Assembly (NCBI GenBank): GCA_009774215.1
Contig: VSNH01000114.1
Span: forward strand, 1-11,668
Source: Lachnospiraceae bacterium
GTDB lineage: Bacteria; Bacillota; Clostridia; Lachnospirales; Lachnospiraceae
DNA: 11,668 bases
Direction of reading: 5' to 3'
A program made the position numbers and the translations under genes. Of the stretch, positions 1-6,644 are shown piece by piece. The notes beneath the pieces were generated by a model that did no database searches, was not told the origin of the DNA, and saw only the letters and a program-made list of their open reading frames with translations. Position 1 is the stretch's first letter; the number at the start of each line of letters is the position of its first letter.

Positions 1-900
1 GGCCGCCCCAACCTTATTGTAGTCCACCACCGCCTGATAGGCGCAGGTAGTATTCAGCTCGTTCAGACAGATCAGGATGTCGGGAACGTCCCCGCCCATG
101 AAAATATCGCGGACGGACTCCTCCACGGAAAAGGCGTTGGTATCATCCACCGACTGCCGGGAAAGCTCCACCACCGTATCCCCCCGCTCCTGCTCGATCG
201 TCTCCTGAATGCCGGAATAGAGGATATTCTGGTCCAAGCTGTTTGCAAAGGGATTGACCAAAAGAGTCACCCGAACCGGACGATCCGCCGTCCCGATCTC
301 TACCGGCTCCACTGCCATTTCAGCGCCGCCCGCCGCCGCGATAACCGGGCTCTCCCCGTCAGGCTCTTCCGGCGTTTTTATCGTAATCCTTGTTTCAGCC
401 GCACCAACCAGCCGCTCCCGCATAATTTTAAGCGCCTGCCTGCCGTACTCCCTGCCCAGATTGTAGCTGCCCACACCCACAAAGCTGCATCGCGCGCTCT
501 GCGTATTGTCCCCGTAAAGCGTCACCACAGGAATCCCCGCCGCGTCCGCCCGGTCGATCAGCGCCGTCAGCTCCTCCGCCTCGCTGGCCGTCACAATAAT
601 GCCGTCCACCCCGGAGGCGATGGCAATCTCCATCTGCTCCGCGACGCTGTAATCCCGAAAGCTGTCTTTTCCCAGCCAGTCCACATAGACATTTTCCTGG
701 AGTGCACGCTCATACGCGCCCTGATAGACAGACTGCCAGAAACCGGACTGGTCCTCCTGCGTAATCATCATGTAATATCTGTCGTAAGTCTCTCCCTCCG
801 TCTCCTCCTGAAAACTGCCCTTGTCAAACCACAGAATATAGCCCGCCATCAACACCGTAAACAGGATGCAGACCGCAGTCAGAAATACGGGAAGAAACAT
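1..900 (-). CDS. Membrane-anchored periplasmic-binding-fold substrate-binding protein (C-terminus cut by window edge)
   Basis: The 300 residues visible resemble the type I periplasmic binding fold (Peripla_BP_4, ribose/galactose-binding and LacI-like). Residues 2-25 form one hydrophobic segment without a lipobox cysteine, so the protein is probably held by an uncleaved anchor with the binding domain outside. Family-like motifs follow: SGFWQSVYQGAYERA (52-66), GVDGIIVTAS (97-106), AGIPVVTLYGDN (121-132) and the SFVGVGSYNLGREYG stretch (139-153). Residues about 166-207 are an Ala/Glu/Pro-rich insertion just before the strand VRVTLLVNP. The frame stays open to base 1. I chose the ATG at 898-900, with GGGG five bases upstream, but the frame is open back to 996 and TTG codons at 988-993 would add a basic cytoplasmic N-terminus. 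Such anchored proteins may feed an ABC importer or a two-component sensor; the partner lies outside the window. Fold is fairly sure, ligand unknown. Confidence 0.8.
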   Translation of the reverse strand, partial: MFLPVFLTAVCILFTVLMAGYILWFDKGSFQEETEGETYDRYYMMITQEDQSGFWQSVYQGAYERALQENVYVDWLGKDSFRDYSVAEQMEIAIASGVDGIIVTASEAEELTALIDRADAAGIPVVTLYGDNTQSARCSFVGVGSYNLGREYGRQALKIMRERLVGAAETRITIKTPEEPDGESPVIAAAGGAEMAVEPVEIGTADRPVRVTLLVNPFANSLDQNILYSGIQETIEQERGDTVVELSRQSVDDTNAFSVEESVRDIFMGGDVPDILICLNELNTTCAYQAVVDYNKVGAA

Positions 901-958
901 AAGCCCCGAAAATTTTCTTTCCGGGGCCTGGTTTTCCGTGTGCTGTTGTTTGTTGTCC

Positions 959-1114
959 TTAATTATCTTCGATGCCTTTCTGTGTATCAACAATCAGTTT
1001 CTCTGTCATCTGTGAAGCTTTCTCGTATTCTTTATTTTTTAGGGCTTGCTGAAGGTCTTTCAAATCTTGGAGCAAACGTCTTAAGTAACTCTTAAATACG
1101 CTTGTATCTTCCAT
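959..1114 (-). CDS. Small 51-residue helical protein of unknown function
   Basis: This short frame starts with ATG at 1112-1114, has a strong ribosome-binding site (AAGGAAGGGG about five bases upstream), and ends with TAA at 959-961. The protein begins MEDTSVFKSYLRRLLQDLKD and ends VDTQKGIEDN. It is rich in Lys, Glu, Gln and Leu, with no Cys, signal peptide or membrane segment; leucine spacing suggests one or two amphipathic helices or a short coiled coil. It starts 17 bases after the DHH phosphoesterase stop, so it is almost certainly co-transcribed and perhaps translationally coupled. Its DNA is about 38% GC by my count of bases 961-1080, clearly lower than the GC-rich genes on either side. 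I do not recognise a family. A regulatory or adaptor role for a neighbour would be a guess. Confidence 0.72.
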   Translation of the reverse strand: MEDTSVFKSYLRRLLQDLKDLQQALKNKEYEKASQMTEKLIVDTQKGIEDN

Positions 1115-1131
1115 TCATACCCCTTCCTTTT

Positions 1132-2058
1132 TTACTTATAATATGTATCGTAATTTACAAGCTCATCCAGAAGCTTCGGAAGCTGCTCGTCCATGGTCTC
1201 GTCCGGGAACTGGCATGTTCCCACCGCTTTGTGTCCTCCGCCGCCGTACTTGAGCATCAGACTTCCCACATTGACATTGGAAGTGCGGTTTAATACGCTG
1301 TAACCCACCGCCGCGGAACAGCCCTTGCCGCCGCGCCCGTTAACGATCCACGCGGAAATATTCTGCTCCGGGTACATGCTGTAAATAAGGAAACGGTTTC
1401 CGGAGTAAATCGGGTCAACGCCGCGCAGATCGGAAATAATCACGTCCTTCTCCACCCTCGTGTGCGCCTTCACCATCTCCCGGAACTTCTCATCCTGCTC
1501 GCGGTAAACGGCAATACGCTCCTGCACGTCCGACAGCTCCAGTATCTCCTCTGTATTCATGGTACGGCAGCACTCCATCAGTTTCTCCATGAGCTGATAG
1601 TTGGATATTGTAAAATTGCGCCACCTGCCGAGCCCCGTGCGGGGATCCATCAGAAATCCCACAAGAATCCAGCCCTGCGGATTCTGTATCTCGTCTATGG
1701 TCAGATTGCCGGAATCCACCTTGTCCACAGCCACCATCATATCATCGAAATGAGAAAAACGCTCCTCGCCGCCGTAATACTCATATATAATACGCGCGCA
1801 GGACGGTGTGATACGGCTCTCACCTTTATATTTCCCTTTTAACTCATTGCGCTCATGCTCGCTTGAGTGATGGTCAAACCAGAGTCCGCACCCCTCCACG
1901 AAAGGCACGTTCGCCAGCACATCATTCTCCGTGATCTCCACAAGGCCATCCTGTAAATCCTTCGGATGCGCAAACTTCCAACTGTCAATCAGGCCAACCT
2001 CCTTCAAGAGAGCGCCGCATGCCAGCCCGTCAAAATCAGATCGTGTCACTAATCTCAT
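1132..2058 (-). CDS. DHH/DHHA1-family phosphoesterase (NrnA- or exopolyphosphatase-like)
   Basis: A complete 308-residue cytosolic protein of DHH subfamily 1. The N-terminal DHH domain shows the metal-binding motif RSDFDG (D8, D10), the signature FDHHSSE (D62, H63, H64), and AVDKVDSG (about 111-118), which supplies a further metal-site aspartate. The C-terminal DHHA1 domain ends in GGGGHKAVGTCQF (272-284), the glycine-rich loop with histidine that contacts the nucleotide or phosphate end of the substrate. The family hydrolyses phosphodiester or phosphoanhydride bonds with Mn2+; known activities include nano-RNA degradation, pAp phosphatase, cyclic dinucleotide breakdown and exopolyphosphatase. 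Sequence alone does not choose among them. The start ATG at 2056-2058 has AAAGGAG seven bases upstream. The gene lies between two small unknown proteins with gaps of 45 and 17 bases, indicating one operon. No key residue appears missing. Confidence 0.9.
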   Translation of the reverse strand: MRLVTRSDFDGLACGALLKEVGLIDSWKFAHPKDLQDGLVEITENDVLANVPFVEGCGLWFDHHSSEHERNELKGKYKGESRITPSCARIIYEYYGGEERFSHFDDMMVAVDKVDSGNLTIDEIQNPQGWILVGFLMDPRTGLGRWRNFTISNYQLMEKLMECCRTMNTEEILELSDVQERIAVYREQDEKFREMVKAHTRVEKDVIISDLRGVDPIYSGNRFLIYSMYPEQNISAWIVNGRGGKGCSAAVGYSVLNRTSNVNVGSLMLKYGGGGHKAVGTCQFPDETMDEQLPKLLDELVNYDTYYK

Positions 2059-2103
2059 CGCTCTACTCCTTTTACCCTTCCCGCTTCTTTTTTACCCGCT
2101 ATA

Positions 2104-2337
2104 TTACTCATTTATCTTGTCAATACCCGTAAGATTTACACCGGAAACGTTAAGCAATGCCTTTAACGTCAAATACTCTTCTTTTAAGTCTGCGTATGTC
2201 TCAACCGCATTTTCTTTTTTTGCCAGAAGCATACGTCTCTGCACTTTTGCAAAGTCATCAAGAGCTGCCTTTGTCACTTCAATACCAGACGGCATACCAT
2301 CACCCGCTTTCCACTGTACTGTATTGACTGTTACCAT
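2104..2337 (-). CDS. Small conserved-looking hypothetical protein (77 residues, or 63 from an internal start)
   Basis: First gene of the operon ahead of the DHH phosphoesterase. The product has no signal peptide or membrane segment. Residues about 20-63 are Ala/Lys/Glu/Leu-rich and probably helical, and the tail ends GIDKINE. I do not recognise the family. The start is in doubt. The ATG at 2335-2337 has no Shine-Dalgarno sequence and lies only three bases past the -10 box TATAAT (2341-2346), so it would fall at or just before the expected transcription start near 2334. The next in-frame ATG at 2293-2295 (Met15) has GGTGAT three bases upstream, which matches the extended anti-Shine-Dalgarno complement, and would leave a leader of about 40 bases. 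The longer frame is listed here, but I lean towards the 63-residue product. DNA is AT-richer than the large neighbours. Confidence 0.7.
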   Translation of the reverse strand: MVTVNTVQWKAGDGMPSGIEVTKAALDDFAKVQRRMLLAKKENAVETYADLKEEYLTLKALLNVSGVNLTGIDKINE

Positions 2338-2340
2338 TTT

Positions 2341-2369
2341 ATTATAACGAATTTCGGCAAAGATGTAAA
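2341..2369 (-). promoter_or_regulatory. Sigma-A-type promoter of the small protein-DHH operon
   Basis: On the minus strand TTTACA (2364-2369) is followed by exactly 17 bases and TATAAT (2341-2346). This is one base from the consensus -35 and a perfect -10. Transcription should start near 2334. It lies in the 91-bp gap after addA, so the downstream four-gene operon need not rely on read-through from addBA; I see no terminator hairpin with a T-run between addA and this promoter. Confidence 0.78.
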
Positions 2370-2428
2370 GGATGAAACAGTCCGTGCCATATGGACGCAG
2401 GCGACAGTCCCGGGCAGACGGCGGCTTC

Positions 2429-5400
2429 TCAAACCGAAATTTCCTCCCCCAGCTTAAAGGAATAGATCACCCGCTCTTTCACGGGCTTTCCGCTCACCCC
2501 CGGCTCATATCCGTAGATTTGTGCAAGAGCCTCGCTGTAGTAGGCAAGCTGCGCCTGATAGCGTTTCACAAGCTCCGCTGCCGCGGACACGGCGTCCGTC
2601 TTGTAGTCCAGCACCACAAAGCCGTCCTCCTCCTCAAAAAACACGTCGATAATACCCTGAATCAGCACCGTCTCCTCCTTCGGGAAACCGCTCCCCAGAC
2701 GACTGGCCGGAACCCCCATCACAAAAGGCTGCTCCTTGAAAAGCTTTCCTGCACGGGCCGCCTCGGCCATGCGAAGCGCCGCCCGGCCCGTCAAGAAGCC
2801 CACAAGCTTCGGCACGGACACCGCGCCGCTGTAATCCGGCGAAAGTCTGCCCGTCTGCCGCATTCGCTCCATCTGCTCCACGAGAAGCGCTTCCGCCGCC
2901 TGCGGGTCTGCATTGATCTTGCTGGTCAGCTCACGGAAATCAAACAGCTCCATCACCTTATGGAAGGCGCTTCCCCGCATAGAACCGCTGACGGTCTCGT
3001 CAGCTCTCAGGAATTTGGGCAGATAGGGAACCGCCGGTTTCTCCTCGAAGAGCTTTGCCGCAGCCTCGTCGGTTTCCTGCATACCCGCCATCTTCAATTC
3101 CGACACGGTCGTCTTGGTATAAAGTTCCCGCAGATTTCCGTGCGGATATTCGTAGGAAAACCTTCGCGACAGCTCTGTCATAAGACTTTCGTCCGCCATC
3201 TTTGCCAAATCTCCGAAAAGGAGCTTCTTCTTCGCCTCTATTTCCAGAACCGTCTCCTCGATCTTCTCCTCCACCACATGACCCCAGTCATTCAATTTTA
3301 CCGCAAACGTCGGCTCCGCGGCATATTCCGGGGCATCCGGTTCCACTTCCGCCCCGCAGGCCTCATAGAGTCCGTCAAGACACCGATTGCCGGAGAGGGC
3401 GCAGAGCACAAGCGACAGAAAGCTGTCCTGCTCCATCAGGACGTCATAGGGAAGCAGGCTGCATTCCCGCCGCCGCAGCGGAAGTAAGGCCGCCGCCGTC
3501 TTTTCCGGGTTCTTGACCATACCGGTTAGAATCAGTTTCTCCTCCGCTCTCGTCATGGCCACATACAGGATGCGCAGTTCCTCCGCCATACTGTCCCGCC
3601 GCAGTTTCAGCGCGACGGCATTTTTTCGCAGATTCTTTCCCTTCACCCTTCTCTCCGGATCCACATAGTCAACGCCGATCCCCGCGTCCACATCCACCGC
3701 CAGAATCCCGCTGCCCTCCTTTTTGCGAAACGCCGCTCCCAATCCCGACACGAAACAGATTGGGAACTCCAGGCCTTTGCTCTTGTGGATGCTCATAATA
3801 CGCACCACATCCGCGTTCTCGTCCTGCATGGCGGCTTCGCCGTAATCCACCTCGTATTTTTCCATCTGCTCCATGTACCGCAGAAAATGATAGAGACCGA
3901 AATAGCTCGTCTTCTCATAATCCGCCGCCTTCACCAGCAGCATTTCCACGTTGGCCCGCCGTCTGCTGCCCTCAGGCCTTGCCGCCACATAGTGCAGATA
4001 GCCCGTCTCCCGCAGAATGACCTGCAGAAGCTCGTGGACGGATAGATAGACGGACATTTCCCTGTATACGGAAATTTTGTCAAGAAAAGCCTTGATTTTT
4101 ACACGCAGAGCCTCGTCGATCTGCTCTGCGCCCGCTGTGTCCGGCGCACGGTTCCTATCCGCAGCATGTTCCCTATCTGCCACATGCCCCACACCTGCTG
4201 CCTCTGCTCTGCCTTCCTGCTCCGTATCGGCTGCCTGTTCGCTTGTCGCCTGCCCCGCGCCCGCTGCCTGTCCTTCTCCCTGTAAAGGCGCGCTGACCCG
4301 TTCGGTCATTTCTCGTCCGACACAGACGGCAAGCGCGTCGTACAGGTATTTCTTCTTCGGGAAGGCCGCCCGCACAAGCGCGATCTCCTCCTCCGCAAAG
4401 CCGCCCAGACAGGTGTGCAGCACGCCGTAGAGGGGAATGTCCTGCAGCGGATTGTCCAAAACCCGCAGGAAATGCAGAAGCTCCTGCACCTCCGCGGCCG
4501 CAAAATACCCGGTGCGGGAAGTCACGTGGACGGGAATCCCCTCCTCCTCCAACACCCGCTTAAATACCTCGTCCCAGCCGGACAACGTGCGCAGCAGAAT
4601 CACAATATCCCGAAAGGCCGCCCTGCGCAGCGCCCCCGTCTCCTTGTCCGTCACCTGAAACTCCCGAAGGAGCGTCTTGATCTGCGCCGCCACACCGTAG
4701 GCTTCCTGTTCCTTCGCTGAAATCGCCCCCGCAGATTCCTCATTCGCCACCCGCTTTTCGGGAGCCGTCCGCCCCCCCGCGCCAAGGCCATGCTCTTGCC
4801 CGGCCGCCTGCGCCGCCGTACCGTCCTGCGCGGAGGAATCAGCGGACACCTTCTCCTCCCGGAACAGCAGAAGCTGTGTCACGTTCGACGCGTCCTCCGA
4901 AAGCCCGCCCTCCCGCACGGGATAGACGGCTCCCGGATGCAGCGCTGCCTTCTCGTCATAGACAATGCCGCCCATTTCCTTTCCCATCATCCGCGCAAAG
5001 ACAGCGTTCACACTGTCGATCACCTCCCTGCGGCTCCTGAAATTCTGATGCAGGTCAATCCGCCGTGCATGTTCCTCCGTACCGCCGTAGGCCTCCTGCT
5101 TCTCCAGAAACAGCTCCGGTCTCGCCAGGCGGAACTTATAGATGCTCTGCTTCACATCCCCCACCATAAACCGATTGTACCGTCCCTCGGACTCCCCGCT
5201 GATGGCGGCGAGCAGATACTCCTGCACCAGATTGCTGTCCTGATACTCGTCAATCAAAATTTCATGAAACCGGCTCCTGTACGCGAGCGCGGTCTCCGTG
5301 GGCACATAGCCGTCCCCTTCCCCGCGCAGTAAAATCTGCAGGGCCAGGTGCTCGATATCATCAAAATCCAGAATGTTCTTCTCCCGCTTCGCTTCGTCGA

Positions 5401-6559
5401 AAGCCGCCTTAAAGGAAAGCGTCAGATCCACCAGCGCCGACACCGCCTCCTGACAGCCTTCCATCTGTCTGCTCACCTGCATGGACGATCCGCCAAAAAA
5501 TTGCGTCCGCAGCTCGGAGAGCGCCTCCTTCACACTGTCCCGGAGCGCCTTTGCCGCCTCCCGCTTTGCCGGTGAGACAGAGGCGTCCCGCTTGGAGGGA
5601 AGCCGCCCGAACGCCACCGCGCCGAATGCGCCGCAGAGGGCGTCGTAATCTGCCGTTTCCGTTTGGCCGCCGCCCGACGCGCCCGCTTCCGTCGTTTCCG
5701 TCTGCCCGACACCCGATCCCTGCGCATCCGCCAATCCGCTCCCGTTCTCCGCGCCTGCGCAGTTCCCGCCGCACAGCCTAAGCAGCCCCGCCGCCATCTC
5801 CCGCTCTTTTTCCAGCAGTTCCCCGTAAAAGTACGGCCCGTCGGGCTCCTCGCACAGACCAAGCGCCGCTTCCAGCTTTTCCACACACCCCGCCAGCACG
5901 AGTCGCACATGTTCCATAAAGAGCACCGCCCACGGGAAGGCCAACGGGTCGCCCGTTACCTGGTAATCCCCCTTCCGCTGCGCAAGCCACGCCTCCGGGA
6001 AGGGCATACTCATGGCAAAATCATAGAGCTTTATGACCTCCTTCTCCACCGCCTCGTCCCTGTTTCCGACGCTGAAATATTCCATACAGTGCAGGAATTC
6101 CGGTTCTTCCCTCCCGTAAGCGTCCTCGATCACCGCCCCCAGCACATCCGCTCGAAGGAGCTTTAACTCCCCCTCCTCCGCGATCCGAAAGCCGGGATCC
6201 AATCCGATGGTATGAAACTGGTTGCGCAGAACAAAAAGGCAGAAGCTGTCTATGGTCGTGATCTGGGCATTATAAAGCAGAGTGGTCTGCCGCTGTAAAT
6301 GCTCGTTGCCCGGATCAAGGGCAAGCCTGTCACTGAGGGCGCGGCTGACCCGCTCCCGCATCTGGGCCGCCGCCGCGTTGGTGAAAGTCACCACCAGCAG
6401 CCTGTCCACATCCACCGGATTCTCCCCGCCGCACACCGTCTCCACAATCCGCTCCACCAAAACCGCCGTCTTCCCGGATCCCGCCGCCGCGGAGACCAGA
6501 AGATTACAGCCCCTTGTCTCTATCACCTGTCTCTGTGTGTCTGTAAATGTAATTCCCAT
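2429..6559 (-). CDS. addA: ATP-dependent helicase/nuclease subunit A (AddA, RexA-like)
   Basis: AddA is the UvrD-like 3'-5' helicase and nuclease subunit of AddAB, which resects double-strand breaks and responds to Chi before RecA loading. Counting from the chosen Met: Walker A AGSGKT (26-31), Ia VVTFTNAAAAQMRERV, Walker B IDEYQDSN (437-441 for DEYQD), VGDVKQSIYKFR, LHQNFRSRREV, SIHKSKGLEFP (about 920) and LYVAMTRAEEKL (about 1000). The C-terminal nuclease carries GIIDVFF and VLDYKTD (D1318, K1320). The length of 1376 exceeds the roughly 1230 typical of Bacillus AddA. The excess is mainly three low-complexity Ala/Gly/Gln/Glu tracts near residues 268-300, 570-617 and 763-810. I chose the ATG at 6557-6559 because family members begin just before the TDTQRQVIETR Q-motif and GGGG sits six bases upstream. 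The frame is open further, to an ATG at 6671-6673 that would overlap addB by 29 bases but has no ribosome-binding site. All catalytic motifs look intact. Confidence 0.96.
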   Translation of the reverse strand: MGITFTDTQRQVIETRGCNLLVSAAAGSGKTAVLVERIVETVCGGENPVDVDRLLVVTFTNAAAAQMRERVSRALSDRLALDPGNEHLQRQTTLLYNAQITTIDSFCLFVLRNQFHTIGLDPGFRIAEEGELKLLRADVLGAVIEDAYGREEPEFLHCMEYFSVGNRDEAVEKEVIKLYDFAMSMPFPEAWLAQRKGDYQVTGDPLAFPWAVLFMEHVRLVLAGCVEKLEAALGLCEEPDGPYFYGELLEKEREMAAGLLRLCGGNCAGAENGSGLADAQGSGVGQTETTEAGASGGGQTETADYDALCGAFGAVAFGRLPSKRDASVSPAKREAAKALRDSVKEALSELRTQFFGGSSMQVSRQMEGCQEAVSALVDLTLSFKAAFDEAKREKNILDFDDIEHLALQILLRGEGDGYVPTETALAYRSRFHEILIDEYQDSNLVQEYLLAAISGESEGRYNRFMVGDVKQSIYKFRLARPELFLEKQEAYGGTEEHARRIDLHQNFRSRREVIDSVNAVFARMMGKEMGGIVYDEKAALHPGAVYPVREGGLSEDASNVTQLLLFREEKVSADSSAQDGTAAQAAGQEHGLGAGGRTAPEKRVANEESAGAISAKEQEAYGVAAQIKTLLREFQVTDKETGALRRAAFRDIVILLRTLSGWDEVFKRVLEEEGIPVHVTSRTGYFAAAEVQELLHFLRVLDNPLQDIPLYGVLHTCLGGFAEEEIALVRAAFPKKKYLYDALAVCVGREMTERVSAPLQGEGQAAGAGQATSEQAADTEQEGRAEAAGVGHVADREHAADRNRAPDTAGAEQIDEALRVKIKAFLDKISVYREMSVYLSVHELLQVILRETGYLHYVAARPEGSRRRANVEMLLVKAADYEKTSYFGLYHFLRYMEQMEKYEVDYGEAAMQDENADVVRIMSIHKSKGLEFPICFVSGLGAAFRKKEGSGILAVDVDAGIGVDYVDPERRVKGKNLRKNAVALKLRRDSMAEELRILYVAMTRAEEKLILTGMVKNPEKTAAALLPLRRRECSLLPYDVLMEQDSFLSLVLCALSGNRCLDGLYEACGAEVEPDAPEYAAEPTFAVKLNDWGHVVEEKIEETVLEIEAKKKLLFGDLAKMADESLMTELSRRFSYEYPHGNLRELYTKTTVSELKMAGMQETDEAAAKLFEEKPAVPYLPKFLRADETVSGSMRGSAFHKVMELFDFRELTSKINADPQAAEALLVEQMERMRQTGRLSPDYSGAVSVPKLVGFLTGRAALRMAEAARAGKLFKEQPFVMGVPASRLGSGFPKEETVLIQGIIDVFFEEEDGFVVLDYKTDAVSAAAELVKRYQAQLAYYSEALAQIYGYEPGVSGKPVKERVIYSFKLGEEISV
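4130..4273 (-). repeat. Degenerate 18-bp tandem repeat inside addA (about eight units)
   Basis: Within addA these 144 bases divide into eight 18-base units encoding hexapeptides. Examples are GQAAGA, GQATSE, QAADTE, VADREH and AADRNR. The last pair is clearest in DNA: GTGGCAGATAGGGAACAT against GCTGCGGATAGGAACCGT. Units drift but keep the frame, giving a flexible Ala/Gly/Glu-rich linker between conserved helicase blocks (residues 763-810). Origin by slippage or unequal recombination is inferred. Confidence 0.6.
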
Positions 6560-6644
6560 ACCACGCCCCGTTTCCTTCCCGGTTGTCCCTGCCCGTCCGC
6601 TGTCCTTTCCCGCTGCACAGGCTATCATCCCTGCCCGCCGTGTC

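Noticed and set aside
904..926. CCCCG/CGGGG hairpin before the binding-protein ATG as a terminator
   Set aside because: The arms are short with a bulge and no T-run follows in the direction of transcription. It lies between co-directional genes of one likely operon.
2398..2425. GC-rich inverted sequence around CCCGGG after addA as a terminator
   Set aside because: Pairing stops outside the 6-base palindrome and there is no following T-run, so I could not support termination here.
2372..3487. Long open frame on the plus strand opposite the 3' part of addA
   Set aside because: It is antisense to a gene with intact AddA nuclease and helicase motifs. Its translation is Arg/His/Leu-rich with no recognisable domain, as expected from a GC-rich gene read backwards. 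Other plus-strand frames over addA, addB, the DHH gene and metQ fail for the same reason.
4130..4273. CRISPR array
   Set aside because: The 18-bp units are directly adjacent with no spacers, are degenerate, and lie in frame within addA.
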